A stretch of 64,000 nucleotides of DNA from Chryseobacterium sp. PMSZPI (GCF_002835665.1 NZ_PIZV01000004.1:1-64000); one strand, 5' to 3'; positions 41,456 to 50,991 are shown, numbered from the stretch's first letter. The notes: generated by a model not told the origin, from the sequence alone. A program made the numbers and translations.

Positions 41456-44400
41456 ATGAAGAAGCTCCAAGATATTCTTATCTCAACCAGGACAATGGCT
41501 GTATTGTTACTGGTGTATGCATTCGCGATGGCCTATGCAACGTTCTTAGAAAACGACTACGGAACTCCTACAGCAAAAGCATTAATTTATGAGGCAAAAT
41601 GGTTTGAATTAATCATGGTGCTGCTCATTCTCAACTTCATAGGAAATATCGGAAGATATCGGCTATGGAAAAGAGACAAGTGGCCGGTTTTGGTTTTTCA
41701 CCTTGCCTTTGTATTCATTTTTATCGGTGGTGCCATTACCAGATACATCAGTTTTGAAGGTACAATGCACATCAGGGAAGGAGAGACCTCCAATGAAATT
41801 GTAACGGATAAGAATTTCTTTAAGATCCAGGTTGAGGAAAAAGGAGATGTTCTTAATTATCAGGATGTTCCTTATCTGATGTCTCCGCTACACAAAGATT
41901 TTAAAGCAACATATGACTTCCACGGAAAAGAAATAAAAGTTTTTGCGAAGGAATATATTCAAAGAAAAAAAGACAGCTTGGTTGCTGAACCTAACGGTAC
42001 TGAATATCTTCACTTGGTTTCTACAGGAAATACCGGAAGACAGAATATTTATATCAAGCCGGGAGAAACAAAATCTATCAACGGAACTTTGGTAACGTTC
42101 AACAGAGCGATTGAAGGAGCTGTAGAATTTAAAAATGAAGGAGGGCAATTATTTATCAAAACACCTGTAGATGCTAGTTTTATGACAATGGCAACACAAG
42201 CTACCGGAAGTACAAAGAAAGATGAATTTCAGCCTTTGGCATTGAGAAGCTTATATACCATCAATGAGTTAAAATTAGTTGTTCCCGAAGGTCTTAAAAA
42301 AGGAAGACTAATGGCTATTGAAGGAGATAGAAAGAAAGATGTGAATGTTCCGGATATGCTTCAAATCGAGCTTCAGGGACCAAAAACAAAACAAATTGTT
42401 GATCTTTCTGTTGAAAAAGGAAACCCAAATGCTTATAAGCAGGTTACGATGGACGGATTAAACATTATGGTTGGATTCGGACCTAAAGTATACAATACAC
42501 CTTTTGCATTAAAATTAGATGACTTCGTTATGGAAACGTATCCGGGAAGTTCATCTCCAAGTGCTTATGAAAGCCATGTGAAAATCATCGATGAAGGTAA
42601 AGAAACTCCTTATAAAATCTATATGAACCACGTTCTTAACCATAAAGGATATCGTTTCTTCCAATCAAGCTTTGACCCGGATAGAATGGGAACCGTACTT
42701 TCCGTAAACCACGATTATTGGGGGACTTTGATCTCTTATATCGGATACGGATTATTATTCCTGGGAATGTTTGTGATCTTCTTCTGGAAAGGGACTCACT
42801 TCTGGAAACTTAATAAAATGCTTATTGATGCCAATAAAAAGAAAACAAAAGCCGCAACAGTACTTCTATTGTTCTTAAGTTTAGGTTTAAACGCTCAGAA
42901 GATTGAAACGCACGGAACCACTGACGGAAGCAGAGAACATATTCATGTAGAAGGTGAAAACCATACACATGCCCAGCCATTAGACGGTGCTGCTCCAAAG
43001 CAAAATTCACTGGCGACTCCAATGGGTAAAATGAGATCAATCTCTCCTGATGAAATCATTGCAAGAAACAAAATCAGCAAAGAGCATGCAGACAAATTCG
43101 GATATCTTTTGGTACAAAATTTTGAAGGAAGAATTGTTCCGATCAACACCGAAGCATTAGATATTTTAAGAAAACTATATAAGAAAGATGAGTTTAAAGG
43201 AACAGATGGAAAGTCTCTTACAGCCAATCAATGGTTCCTTTCTATCAACACTGATACTCCGAGCTGGACTATGGTTCCGATTATTAAAGTTGGGACTAAA
43301 GGTGGCGACGAGCTAAAAAATAAAACAAAAGCAGATGAAGACGGGTATACATCATTGATGAACCTTTTCCCTGCTGATGCCAACGGAAATCTGACTTATA
43401 TTTTAGAGCATGACTACAATACGGCATTTCGTAAAAAACCGGCTGAGCAAACGAATTACGACAAAGAAGTAATCGCTGTAAACGAAAGAGTACAAATTTT
43501 CAATGAATTTTTCAGCGGACAGTTTATGAGAATTGTTCCTGTGAAAAATGATGCGAATCATACATGGCACTCCTGGCTGGATCAAAAATTTGAACCGGAT
43601 ATGGAATCCCAGCAGGTAATGGGACCATATTTTGCAGAAGCTCTTACCGCACAAAAAACAGGAAACTGGAGCAAAGCAGATGCAGAATTGGCAAAGCTTT
43701 CAGACTATCAGCAAAAATGGGGGAAAGCAGTTGTTCCTGCAAAATCAAAAGTAGACCTTGAAGTATTCATGAATAAGGTGAATATTAACTTCAAATTATT
43801 GATCTTCTATACTATCATTGGGGGGCTTCTTTTGATCTTAGGTTTTGTAGAATTATTCAAGCCAAATAAGACATTAAATAAAGCAATCAAGGTTATTATT
43901 GTACTTGGTCTTGTGGGATATTTATGTCACTTCCTGGGTCTTGTGGCAAGATGGTATATCTCTGGTCACGCGCCTTGGAGTAACGGATATGAAGCGATTA
44001 TCTTTATTTCATGGGTCGGAATCACGGCAGGTCTTCTTTTGTATAGAAATGCCAATGCTTTAATTCCTGCTGCAGGATTTATGGTAGCGGTAATTATGAT
44101 GGGATTTGCACACGGAGGATCAGCACTTGACCCGCAGATTACACCACTGGTTCCGGTATTGAAATCTTACTGGCTGATTGTTCACGTAGCGATTATTACA
44201 TCAAGTTATGGTTTCTTTGCTTTATCGATGATCATTGCCGTATTATCTCTGATATTCTATATTATTTCAAATAAAGAGACGTATAAAATTCATCATGATA
44301 CCACTTTGAAAGAATTGGTAATCGTTTCTGAAATGTCATTAACGATCGGATTGTTTGCACTAACAGTAGGAAACTTCTTAGGGGGAATCTGGGCCAACGA

Positions 44401-44716
44401 ATCGTGGGGTAGATATTGGAGCTGGGACCCGAAAGAAACTTGGGCTTTCATCTCAATTATGGTTTATGCATTTGTATTACACATGAGGTTAGTACCTGGT
44501 TTGAGAAGCAGATGGGCATTCCACGTAGCAACAATGTTTGCATTCTGTTCAATGGTAATGACTTATTTTGGAGTTAATTACTACTTAAGCGGACTTCACT
44601 CATACGCAGCAGGAGATCCGGTTCCGGTTCCGGCTTGGGTATATATCGGATTGGCAACAATGCTTACACTGTCAGCTGTTTCATATTTCAAGTTTAAAGT
44701 TTTAACGAAGAAATAA
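41456..44716 (+). CDS. ccsBA: Fused cytochrome c biogenesis protein CcsBA (ResB-CcsA)
   Basis: A single-chain System II cytochrome c synthase that exports haem and attaches it to apocytochromes in the periplasm. Its 1086 residues begin with a ResB/CcsB part: membrane segments at about 10-30, 50-70, 80-100 and 415-440, with a large periplasmic loop between. A periplasmic region rich in histidine follows (REHIHVEGENHTHAQ, about 490). The CcsA part (about 780-1086) has the haem-binding WWD motif WANESWGRYWSWDPKETWAF and conserved histidines near HAPWSNGYE and HSYAAGDP. This fusion is common in Bacteroidota. It is a single gene followed by a terminator. Confidence 0.95.
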   Translation: MKKLQDILISTRTMAVLLLVYAFAMAYATFLENDYGTPTAKALIYEAKWFELIMVLLILNFIGNIGRYRLWKRDKWPVLVFHLAFVFIFIGGAITRYISFEGTMHIREGETSNEIVTDKNFFKIQVEEKGDVLNYQDVPYLMSPLHKDFKATYDFHGKEIKVFAKEYIQRKKDSLVAEPNGTEYLHLVSTGNTGRQNIYIKPGETKSINGTLVTFNRAIEGAVEFKNEGGQLFIKTPVDASFMTMATQATGSTKKDEFQPLALRSLYTINELKLVVPEGLKKGRLMAIEGDRKKDVNVPDMLQIELQGPKTKQIVDLSVEKGNPNAYKQVTMDGLNIMVGFGPKVYNTPFALKLDDFVMETYPGSSSPSAYESHVKIIDEGKETPYKIYMNHVLNHKGYRFFQSSFDPDRMGTVLSVNHDYWGTLISYIGYGLLFLGMFVIFFWKGTHFWKLNKMLIDANKKKTKAATVLLLFLSLGLNAQKIETHGTTDGSREHIHVEGENHTHAQPLDGAAPKQNSLATPMGKMRSISPDEIIARNKISKEHADKFGYLLVQNFEGRIVPINTEALDILRKLYKKDEFKGTDGKSLTANQWFLSINTDTPSWTMVPIIKVGTKGGDELKNKTKADEDGYTSLMNLFPADANGNLTYILEHDYNTAFRKKPAEQTNYDKEVIAVNERVQIFNEFFSGQFMRIVPVKNDANHTWHSWLDQKFEPDMESQQVMGPYFAEALTAQKTGNWSKADAELAKLSDYQQKWGKAVVPAKSKVDLEVFMNKVNINFKLLIFYTIIGGLLLILGFVELFKPNKTLNKAIKVIIVLGLVGYLCHFLGLVARWYISGHAPWSNGYEAIIFISWVGITAGLLLYRNANALIPAAGFMVAVIMMGFAHGGSALDPQITPLVPVLKSYWLIVHVAIITSSYGFFALSMIIAVLSLIFYIISNKETYKIHHDTTLKELVIVSEMSLTIGLFALTVGNFLGGIWANESWGRYWSWDPKETWAFISIMVYAFVLHMRLVPGLRSRWAFHVATMFAFCSMVMTYFGVNYYLSGLHSYAAGDPVPVPAWVYIGLATMLTLSAVSYFKFKVLTKK

Positions 44717-44738
44717 AAATTTCAAACATATAATAATA

Positions 44739-44769
44739 AAAACCCGGAATTCATTTTTCGGGTTTTTTT
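44739..44769 (+). terminator. Terminator after ccsBA
   Basis: The stem AAAACCCG / CGGGTTTT with a 12-base loop runs into TTTTTTTG. Confidence 0.85.
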
Positions 44770-44923
44770 GTGGATTGAAGGGGATATCAGAAACGTACAA
44801 ACGATTTCTAATTAAAATAACCTTAACTCGGGTTAAGGAAATTATGAATAACAGATCATTTATGTTTCATAATTCAAAATTCATTACTATCTTTACGATA
44901 TCAAATTAATATCAAATTAAATT

Positions 44924-45790
44924 ATGGAAAAAACATTAAAACCCATGTCAGGCTATCTTACCTTGGTGATTTGTCTGGCTTTATTTGTCGTTTCGGTTTA
45001 CTTTTTCATTACCGGAGTTGACCAGAGTGTGGTATATGTTATCATTGCCATGCTATCCTTCTTACTTTCTTGCTTTTTCTTAAAAGGACTTATGATTATT
45101 CAGCCTAATCATTCCAGAGTGTTGAATTTCTTTGGGAAATATGTGGGAACAGTAAAGGATAATGGATTGTTTTTTATCAATCCCCTGTATTCATCGCAAA
45201 AAATGTCACTACGTTCTGAAAACTTGCAGGGACAAACTTTGAAAGTAAATGATAAAATGGGGAACCCCATTGAAATTGCAGTGGTTATCGTATGGAAAGT
45301 AGGAGATACTTACAAGGCTGCTTTTGATGTTGAGCGTTATTCGGACTTCGTAAAGATGCAGAGTGAGGCAGCAGTACGCCATTTAGCAATGAGTTTTCCT
45401 TATGATAATTTAGAAGATGATCATGCTCCTATTACTTTGAGAGAAGGTGGTGATAAAATCAATTCTATTTTGGAACAGGAACTTACAGACCGTCTTTCAA
45501 AGGCCGGAATAGTCATTCAGGAAGCAAGAATATCTCATTTGGCCTATGCTTCTGAAATTGCCGGAGCAATGCTTCAAAGACAGCAGGCTACAGCAATTGT
45601 AGCGGCGAGAACTAAGATCGTGGAAGGAGCTGTAGGAATGGTAGACCTTGCATTGAAAAAACTTTCTGAAGAAAATATCGTTGAGCTTGATGATGAAAGA
45701 AAAGCAGCAATGGTAAGCAACTTAATGGTGGTTCTTTGTGGTGAAAAAGCAGCAACACCAGTGTTGAATGCAGGAACACTGTATAATTAA
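44924..45790 (+). CDS. SPFH/band 7 (stomatin-like) membrane protein
   Basis: A 288-residue membrane-bound scaffold protein. Two hydrophobic segments (about 12-32 and 38-57) are followed by an SPFH domain: MIIQPNHSRVLNFFGKYVGTV, IEIAVVIVWKVGDTYKAAFDV, and QSEAAVRHLAMSFPYD. A helical region rich in alanine comes next (EIAGAMLQRQQATAIVAARTK), as in flotillins and stomatins. Such proteins form oligomers in membrane microdomains and often control proteases. The Arc-like repressor gene downstream (gap 82 bases) is probably in the same transcript. I have seen this SPFH-Arc pairing in related bacteria, but I cannot name a documented function. Confidence 0.9.
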   Translation: MEKTLKPMSGYLTLVICLALFVVSVYFFITGVDQSVVYVIIAMLSFLLSCFFLKGLMIIQPNHSRVLNFFGKYVGTVKDNGLFFINPLYSSQKMSLRSENLQGQTLKVNDKMGNPIEIAVVIVWKVGDTYKAAFDVERYSDFVKMQSEAAVRHLAMSFPYDNLEDDHAPITLREGGDKINSILEQELTDRLSKAGIVIQEARISHLAYASEIAGAMLQRQQATAIVAARTKIVEGAVGMVDLALKKLSEENIVELDDERKAAMVSNLMVVLCGEKAATPVLNAGTLYN

Positions 45791-45872
45791 TCATAACGAT
45801 CAGGCATTCCGGATGTATTGAAATAAAAAATCTGGAGTATAATCAATGCATCTTGCCTCAAAAACAAGAATA

Positions 45873-46061
45873 ATGAAATCAGAAAAAGCTCAGAACACTT
45901 CGGAAAACAAAGGAAAAAAATCCTTTGTCTTAAGGATAGATGAATCTACCTATAAGCTCGTTGAAAAGTGGGCCAATGATGAATTCAGGAGTGTGAATGG
46001 ACAAATTGAATACCTGCTGCATCAAAGCTTAGTAAATGCCGGGAGAAAAAAGAAAGAATAA
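45873..46061 (+). CDS. Arc-like ribbon-helix-helix DNA-binding protein
   Basis: A 62-residue small repressor. A polar start (MKSEKAQNTSENKGKKS) precedes the ribbon FVLRIDESTYKLVEKWAND and the helix region FRSVNGQIEYLLHQSL, the Arc/MetJ ribbon-helix-helix fold. A frame extends nine codons upstream (from 45846), but that part is unconserved, so I used the ATG at 45873. It lies after the SPFH gene and may regulate it. No toxin gene is nearby, so an antitoxin role is not supported. Confidence 0.85.
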   Translation: MKSEKAQNTSENKGKKSFVLRIDESTYKLVEKWANDEFRSVNGQIEYLLHQSLVNAGRKKKE

Positions 46062-46101
46062 TTTGATACAATCAATAACCGTTCAATTAACTTTTAAAAA
46101 G

Positions 46102-46130
46102 AAAGCAGAGAAATTTTTTCTCTGCTTTTT
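46102..46130. terminator. Hairpin terminator shared by convergent genes
   Basis: AAAGCAGAGAAA pairs with TTTCTCTGCTTT, followed by a T run. The minus-strand stop codon of the small gene at 46130-46279 abuts it. Confidence 0.85.
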
Positions 46131-46279
46131 TATTTAATACAACTCTGAAGAGTGTCTGCTCCGAAGTAAAATATGACAAGCCAAACCAAGCCTTTGATGG
46201 TAAAGAAAGCAAGCCCTGCCCATCCGACACGTTTGAACCATTTTTTAAGCTTTGAGTTATTTTCTTGTGAATTTTCCAT
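46130..46279 (-). CDS. Small single-pass membrane protein (49 residues)
   Basis: From the ATG at 46279 on the minus strand: a polar start (MENSQENNSKLKKWFKRVGW), then one hydrophobic segment with a conserved-looking GLAFFTIKGLVWLVIFYFG, and a short end (ADTLQSCIK). Proteins with this pattern, a KGL.WL motif inside a single membrane helix, recur in Flavobacteriia and are sometimes misannotated as alanyl-tRNA synthetase. That recollection is from memory. The frame ends exactly at the bidirectional hairpin, which supports it as a gene. Function unknown. Confidence 0.6.
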   Translation of the reverse strand: MENSQENNSKLKKWFKRVGWAGLAFFTIKGLVWLVIFYFGADTLQSCIK

Positions 46280-46384
46280 TGGTGAATATCAAAAAGATTA
46301 CCCTACAAAGATAAGCATGTTTATAATTAGTCCAAATAAAAAACAAGTTAAAAAATTAAAGTTTTGAGGTTCGCATAATATTTT

Positions 46385-46392
46385 TATCTTTA
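46385..46392 (+). promoter_or_regulatory. -7 element (TATCTTTA) with -33 TTG for the lysine-degradation genes
   Basis: TATCTTTA lies 23 bases before the ATG. TTG at 46364-46366 is separated from it by 18 bases, close to the usual spacing for Bacteroidota promoters. Confidence 0.5.
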
Positions 46393-46415
46393 GAGAGAAC
46401 GAAAAGTAAGATTTT

Positions 46416-47966
46416 ATGTCAAAAAAAGTAAAGGATTTCGGAATCGAAAAAACACTTAAAAATTTAGGTATCAAAGAAGAAAATAAAGGTACTTCAGTGG
46501 GCGGAAAATATTTCGCTTCAGGAAAGACAATAGAAAGCATCTCTCCTGTAGACGGTAAATTGATTGCTAAAGTAAAGACTTCCGGAGAAAGTGATTATGA
46601 CAAAGTAATTGAAACTGCTCAAAAGGCATTTCAGGAATTCAGGCTGATTCCGGCTCCTAAGAGAGGAGAGATTGTAAGACAATTAGGCCTAAAATTAAGA
46701 GAATATAAAGACGACCTTGGAAAGCTTGTTTCCTATGAAATGGGTAAATCATTACAGGAAGGACTTGGAGAAGTTCAGGAAATGATCGATATCTGTGATT
46801 TTGCAGTAGGTCTTTCCAGACAGCTTCAGGGGTATACAATGCATTCGGAAAGACCTGGTCACAGAATGTATGAGCAATACCATCCGCTTGGTGTGGTGGG
46901 GATTATTACAGCATTCAACTTTCCGGTAGCCGTATGGTCATGGAATACCGCTCTAGCTTGGATTTGTGGAAATGTTACCATCTGGAAACCTTCAGAAAAA
47001 ACACCATTGTGTGCTATTGCATGTCAAAACATTATGACGGAGGTTTTGAAGGAGAATAATCTTCCTGAAGGAGTTTCAAGTGTATTGGTATCAGATCACG
47101 AGATTGGCCAGAAACTGGTGGATGATAAAAGAGTTGCTCTGGTATCTTTCACGGGATCTACAAGAGTGGGAAGAATGGTTTCTTCTAAAGTAGCAGAAAG
47201 ATTCGGTAAATCTATCCTTGAATTAGGAGGAAATAACGCCATTATCATCACGAAAGAAGCTGATATCGATATGTCTATCATCGGCGCTGTTTTCGGCGCT
47301 GTAGGAACTGCCGGACAAAGATGTACTTCTACAAGAAGATTGATCATCCATGAAAGCGTTTATGATGAAGTAAAAACAAGACTGGCAAAAGCCTATGGAC
47401 AGTTGAAAATCGGAAATCCATTGGATGAAAAGAACCACGTAGGCCCATTGATCGATACTGACGCAGTAAACCAATACGAAGAAGCAATTAAAAAATGTAA
47501 AAAAGAAGGAGGAAAATTCGTTGTTGAAGGTGGTGTTCTAAGCGGAAAAGAATACGAATCAGGTTGCTATGTGAAACCTTGCGTTGCCGAAGTGAAAAAC
47601 GCTTACGAAATAGTACAGCATGAAACTTTTGCACCGATTTTATATTTAATCAAATACAAAACGCTGGAAGAAGCCATTGCTATTCAGAATGATGTTCCAC
47701 AAGGTCTTTCTTCAGCAATTATGACACAAAACCTTAGAGAGGCAGAGTTATTTCTTTCTCATGCAGGTTCAGACTGTGGTATTGCTAACGTAAACATTGG
47801 AACTTCCGGTGCTGAAATCGGAGGAGCTTTTGGAGGAGAAAAAGAAACCGGAGGAGGAAGAGAATCCGGATCTGATGCTTGGAAATACTATATGAGAAGA
47901 CAAACAAATACTATAAATTATACAGCACAACTTCCTTTAGCACAAGGAATTAAATTTGATTTATAA
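46416..47966 (+). CDS. amaB: ALDH7-type aldehyde dehydrogenase (L-piperidine-6-carboxylate / aminoadipate semialdehyde dehydrogenase)
   Basis: A 516-residue NAD(P)-dependent aldehyde dehydrogenase. The catalytic cysteine is in GTAGQRCTSTRRL (about 300) and the general-base glutamate in LELGGNNAI (about 268). FTGSTRVGR (about 243) is the nucleotide-binding motif, and AFNFPVAVWSWN (about 168) is typical too. LGGNNAI together with GTAGQRCT identifies the ALDH7/antiquitin subgroup. With the lysine 6-transaminase gene downstream it would convert lysine via piperideine-6-carboxylate to 2-aminoadipate. The gap to that gene is 114 bases. The substrate assignment rests on the neighbour as well as the subgroup. 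Confidence 0.88.
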   Translation: MSKKVKDFGIEKTLKNLGIKEENKGTSVGGKYFASGKTIESISPVDGKLIAKVKTSGESDYDKVIETAQKAFQEFRLIPAPKRGEIVRQLGLKLREYKDDLGKLVSYEMGKSLQEGLGEVQEMIDICDFAVGLSRQLQGYTMHSERPGHRMYEQYHPLGVVGIITAFNFPVAVWSWNTALAWICGNVTIWKPSEKTPLCAIACQNIMTEVLKENNLPEGVSSVLVSDHEIGQKLVDDKRVALVSFTGSTRVGRMVSSKVAERFGKSILELGGNNAIIITKEADIDMSIIGAVFGAVGTAGQRCTSTRRLIIHESVYDEVKTRLAKAYGQLKIGNPLDEKNHVGPLIDTDAVNQYEEAIKKCKKEGGKFVVEGGVLSGKEYESGCYVKPCVAEVKNAYEIVQHETFAPILYLIKYKTLEEAIAIQNDVPQGLSSAIMTQNLREAELFLSHAGSDCGIANVNIGTSGAEIGGAFGGEKETGGGRESGSDAWKYYMRRQTNTINYTAQLPLAQGIKFDL

Positions 47967-48080
47967 AGCTTTAATTGAAGCGCACCCACAAAAAAACAAT
48001 AAAAATTAATAACCTGAATGATTAAAGGTCATTCACTTGATGTTTAATCATTCACTTATTAAATCACACAACAATTTATT

Positions 48081-49406
48081 ATGGAACAAACACTAGATAT
48101 AAAAGCAAATAAAGTAAAAGAAACGGTAGGAAAACATGTTTTGGCAGACGGTTTCGATTTCGTGATGGATATTGAAAAATCCCATGGATCTTGGCTGTAT
48201 GACAAACTTACAGACAGAGAGTATCTGGATATGTTTTCTATGTTCGCATCAGCATCAGTTGGATACAACCACCCATATCTTGTAGAAAGATCAGAATGGT
48301 TGGGAAGAATGGCTGTGAACAAACCTACTTTAGCAGATGTTTATTCAGAAGAATATGCTCACTTTTTAGAAGTATTCGAAAGAGTGGTGATTCCTGAAGA
48401 ATTACAATATGCTTTCTTTATCGAAGGCGGAACTCTGGGCGTTGAGAATGCAATGAAAGCATGCTTCGACTGGAAGACCCGCAAAAATTTTGAAAAAGGA
48501 ATTCAGCAGGAAGCCGGAATCTGTATTCATTTCAAACAAGCTTTTCACGGGAGAAGCGGATATACGTTAAGTTTAACGAATACTTCCGATCCTAGAAAGT
48601 ACCAATATTTCCCAATGTTTAATTGGCCGAGAATTTTAAATCCGAAATTAACGTTCCCAATCACAGAAGAGAACCTGGAAGAAACTATCAAAAATGAAAA
48701 CCTGGCTTTAGTACAGATTGAAGAAGCTATTTTGATGCATCCCGATAAGGTGGCATGTATCATTATTGAGCCAATTCAGGCCGAAGGAGGAGATAATCAT
48801 TTTAGAGATGAATTCTTATTAGGATTAAGAAGAATCTGTGATGACAACGAAATCTTACTTATTTTCGATGAAGTTCAAACCGGTATAGGAATTACAGGTA
48901 AAATGTGGGCTTTCCAACACTTTACGGCAAAACCGGATATCATTTCTTTCGGTAAAAAAGCACAGGTTTGTGGAGTATTGGCCAATAAAGAAAAGTTTGA
49001 CCAAATTCCGAATAATGTTTTCAGAGAAAGCTCAAGAATTAATTCCACGTTTGGAGGAAACTTTATTGATATGCTTCGTTTCCAATTGACAATGGAAGTT
49101 ATTGAAAAAGAAAATCTTGTTGAGAATGCAAGAGTTGTCGGTGACTTCTTATTAGAAAATCTGAAAAGCCTTGCAGAAAAATATCCTGAGAAAATTTCCA
49201 ATGCCAGAGGAAGAGGTTTAATGTGTGCTATCGACTTGCCAACTGCAGCACAAAGAAATCAATTGATGAATGAACTTTTCAAGGATGGATTGATTATTTT
49301 ACCTTGTGGTGATCAGTCTTTACGCTTCAGACCACATCTGAATGTTTCTAAAGAAGAAATTCAATTAGCATTAGACAAAATAGAAAATAATATTAATAAA
49401 ATTTAA
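48081..49406 (+). CDS. lat: L-lysine 6-transaminase
   Basis: A 441-residue PLP enzyme of the class III aminotransferase family that transfers the epsilon amino group of lysine to 2-oxoglutarate. FIEGGTLGVENAMKACFDWK (about 118-137), the AFHGRSGYTLSLTNT loop, IIIEPIQAEGGDNHF and LIFDEVQTGIG (PLP aspartate, about 265) all fit. The Schiff-base lysine is in IISFGKKAQVCG (about 295). These are characteristic of LAT rather than ornithine transaminase. It forms a lysine-degradation pair with the ALDH7 gene upstream. A small DUF2007 gene follows after 61 bases. Confidence 0.93.
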   Translation: MEQTLDIKANKVKETVGKHVLADGFDFVMDIEKSHGSWLYDKLTDREYLDMFSMFASASVGYNHPYLVERSEWLGRMAVNKPTLADVYSEEYAHFLEVFERVVIPEELQYAFFIEGGTLGVENAMKACFDWKTRKNFEKGIQQEAGICIHFKQAFHGRSGYTLSLTNTSDPRKYQYFPMFNWPRILNPKLTFPITEENLEETIKNENLALVQIEEAILMHPDKVACIIIEPIQAEGGDNHFRDEFLLGLRRICDDNEILLIFDEVQTGIGITGKMWAFQHFTAKPDIISFGKKAQVCGVLANKEKFDQIPNNVFRESSRINSTFGGNFIDMLRFQLTMEVIEKENLVENARVVGDFLLENLKSLAEKYPEKISNARGRGLMCAIDLPTAAQRNQLMNELFKDGLIILPCGDQSLRFRPHLNVSKEEIQLALDKIENNINKI

Positions 49407-49467
49407 AACTAAAGATTTGTAATTTTCGAAAAAACATTGTACATTTAGATACTCAAACAATTAGAAT

Positions 49468-49695
49468 ATGGAAAGAAGTACGAGAGTATCGGTTTTTGAA
49501 AGTGATAACCCTTCAGAGATTCAGTTGGTTAAGTCTAAATTAGATGATGCACAAATTACAAATACAGTTGAAAATGGATATCTTACATTTACCACAACAC
49601 CTACAGCAACATCGTTAAAGGTAATGGTAGATTTAGAAGATGAAAAGAAAGCATTTGAAATTATTGATGCATTTCTTCAACAAAATGAAAATTAA
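49468..49695 (+). CDS. DUF2007-type putative signal-transducing protein
   Basis: A 75-residue soluble protein. VSVFESDNPSEIQLVKSKLDDAQI in the first half and KVMVDLEDEKKAFEIIDAFL at the end form the ferredoxin-like fold of DUF2007. This small domain is often fused to or placed near regulatory proteins, but its function is unknown. It is probably the last gene of the lysine-degradation transcript and is followed by a hairpin terminator. Whether it contributes to that pathway is open. Confidence 0.8.
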   Translation: MERSTRVSVFESDNPSEIQLVKSKLDDAQITNTVENGYLTFTTTPTATSLKVMVDLEDEKKAFEIIDAFLQQNEN

Positions 49696-49730
49696 TAAAA
49701 CAATTTCATAATTTTAAATTTTACTACTTC

Positions 49731-49767
49731 AAACCGAAAATTAATTCATATTAATTTTCGGTTTTTT
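49731..49767 (+). terminator. Terminator after the lysine-degradation unit
   Basis: AAACCGAAAATTAA pairs with TTAATTTTCGGTTT, followed by further T residues. Confidence 0.85.
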
Positions 49768-49905
49768 AATTGATCAAATAGTCGTTAAATAATTAAAGAT
49801 TAAAGAATTAAATAGCGAAGGGTTTTTGATAGGAAGAAAACTTCTCTAAATCCATTGCTACGGCTTTAACCTTTTGCCATTTTTTAATCTAAAATCTAAC
49901 AAACA

Positions 49906-50418
49906 ATGAATTCAGAAATTAAACTAAGAAAAGCGGAAATCGATGACAGGGACGTTATTTGGGGAATTCTCCAACAATCTATTGAAAGAAGAAAACAGGA
50001 TGGAAGTACACAATGGCAAAACGGATATCCGAATCTTGAAACCGTAGAAAGTGATATCGCCAAAGGATTTGGTTATGTCCTTACGATAGATGGAGAAACA
50101 GGAGTTTATGCGGCTTTAATTTTAAATGATGAGCCTGCCTATAGCAAAATAGAAGGAGCCTGGTTGAGCAATGGCGAATTTGTAGTGGTTCACAGAGTTG
50201 CTGTAGATAAAAAGTTTGCCGGGCAGGGGATGGTGAAAAAATTATTTGATCATATCGAGGATTTTACAAAATCTCATGGAATTCAAAGTGTAAAGGTAGA
50301 TACCAACCATGATAATATAGCCATGTTAAAAATTCTTGAAAGCAAAGGATATTCTTATTGTGGAGAAGTACTTTTAAGAGACGGAATGAGAAAAGCTTTT
50401 GAGAAGATTATTATTTAA
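49906..50418 (+). CDS. GNAT-family N-acetyltransferase
   Basis: A 170-residue acetyltransferase of the GNAT fold. The acetyl-CoA-binding motif (R/Q-x-x-G-x-G/A) is RVAVDKKFAGQGMVKKLFDHIEDF (about residues 95-120). The substrate-side strand SVKVDTNHDNIAMLKILESKGY follows. The N-terminal part WGILQQSIERRKQDGSTQWQNGYP is shared with the protein at 60077-60577 (WDQEYP), so both belong to the same subfamily. The acceptor is unknown. It appears to be a single gene. Confidence 0.88.
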   Translation: MNSEIKLRKAEIDDRDVIWGILQQSIERRKQDGSTQWQNGYPNLETVESDIAKGFGYVLTIDGETGVYAALILNDEPAYSKIEGAWLSNGEFVVVHRVAVDKKFAGQGMVKKLFDHIEDFTKSHGIQSVKVDTNHDNIAMLKILESKGYSYCGEVLLRDGMRKAFEKIII

Positions 50419-50534
50419 GCCAAAAGTTAAATCAACTTTCATTGAATTTTTAGAACGGCCTTTATTTATAAACTCTATCAGGTTTGTTCGTTTGGTTCTG
50501 AACTAATTTTTACTTTTGTTCAAATTTTTATATT

Positions 50535-50990
50535 ATGCACCAAAGTATAGAAATTGATGAAAAAATTTTCCAGGATGCCGTAAAATTCTATGGCACTGTG
50601 TTCAACTTACCTCCTTTAGCTTCAAAAATTTATTCCTATCTTCTTTTCGATTATGAGAAAGTAGGAATTACTTTTGACGAGTTTGTTGAAGTGCTCTCCG
50701 CGAGCAAAAGCTCTGTTTCCACAAGCCTTTCGCTATTATTAAATGCACAACTCATCGTAGATCATAACAAGATGGATGAGCGGAAACGGTATTTTTTCAT
50801 CAATGATAAATACAAGAAAATTCGATTCGAAAAAATTGTCCAAAAGATGAAGGACGAGCTAAAACTATTAGATGATTTAAACAATTTTAAAAAAAGTAAC
50901 GACGATGGATACAACGAAAGAATAGAAAACTACAAAGCACTCTTAAATAAAAACATAGAAAATATTCAGGAATCTCTTAATAAACTATAA
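50535..50990 (+). CDS. GbsR/MarR-family transcriptional regulator of the RND operon
   Basis: A 151-residue winged-helix regulator of the GbsR/MarR group. GTVFNLPPLASKIYSYLLFDYEKVG begins the helix-turn-helix. VEVLSASKSSVSTSLSLLLNAQLI (about 55-78) is the recognition helix and DERKRYFFIND the wing. A long C-terminal coiled coil (EKIVQKMKDELKLLDDL on) dimerises. It ends one base before the adaptor gene of an RND efflux system, so it is the first gene of that operon and very likely controls it. The inducer is unknown. Confidence 0.88.
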   Translation: MHQSIEIDEKIFQDAVKFYGTVFNLPPLASKIYSYLLFDYEKVGITFDEFVEVLSASKSSVSTSLSLLLNAQLIVDHNKMDERKRYFFINDKYKKIRFEKIVQKMKDELKLLDDLNNFKKSNDDGYNERIENYKALLNKNIENIQESLNKL

Positions 50991-50991
50991 A

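Noticed and set aside
45873-46061. Antitoxin of a toxin-antitoxin pair
   Set aside because: No small toxin gene is adjacent; the neighbour is an SPFH membrane protein.
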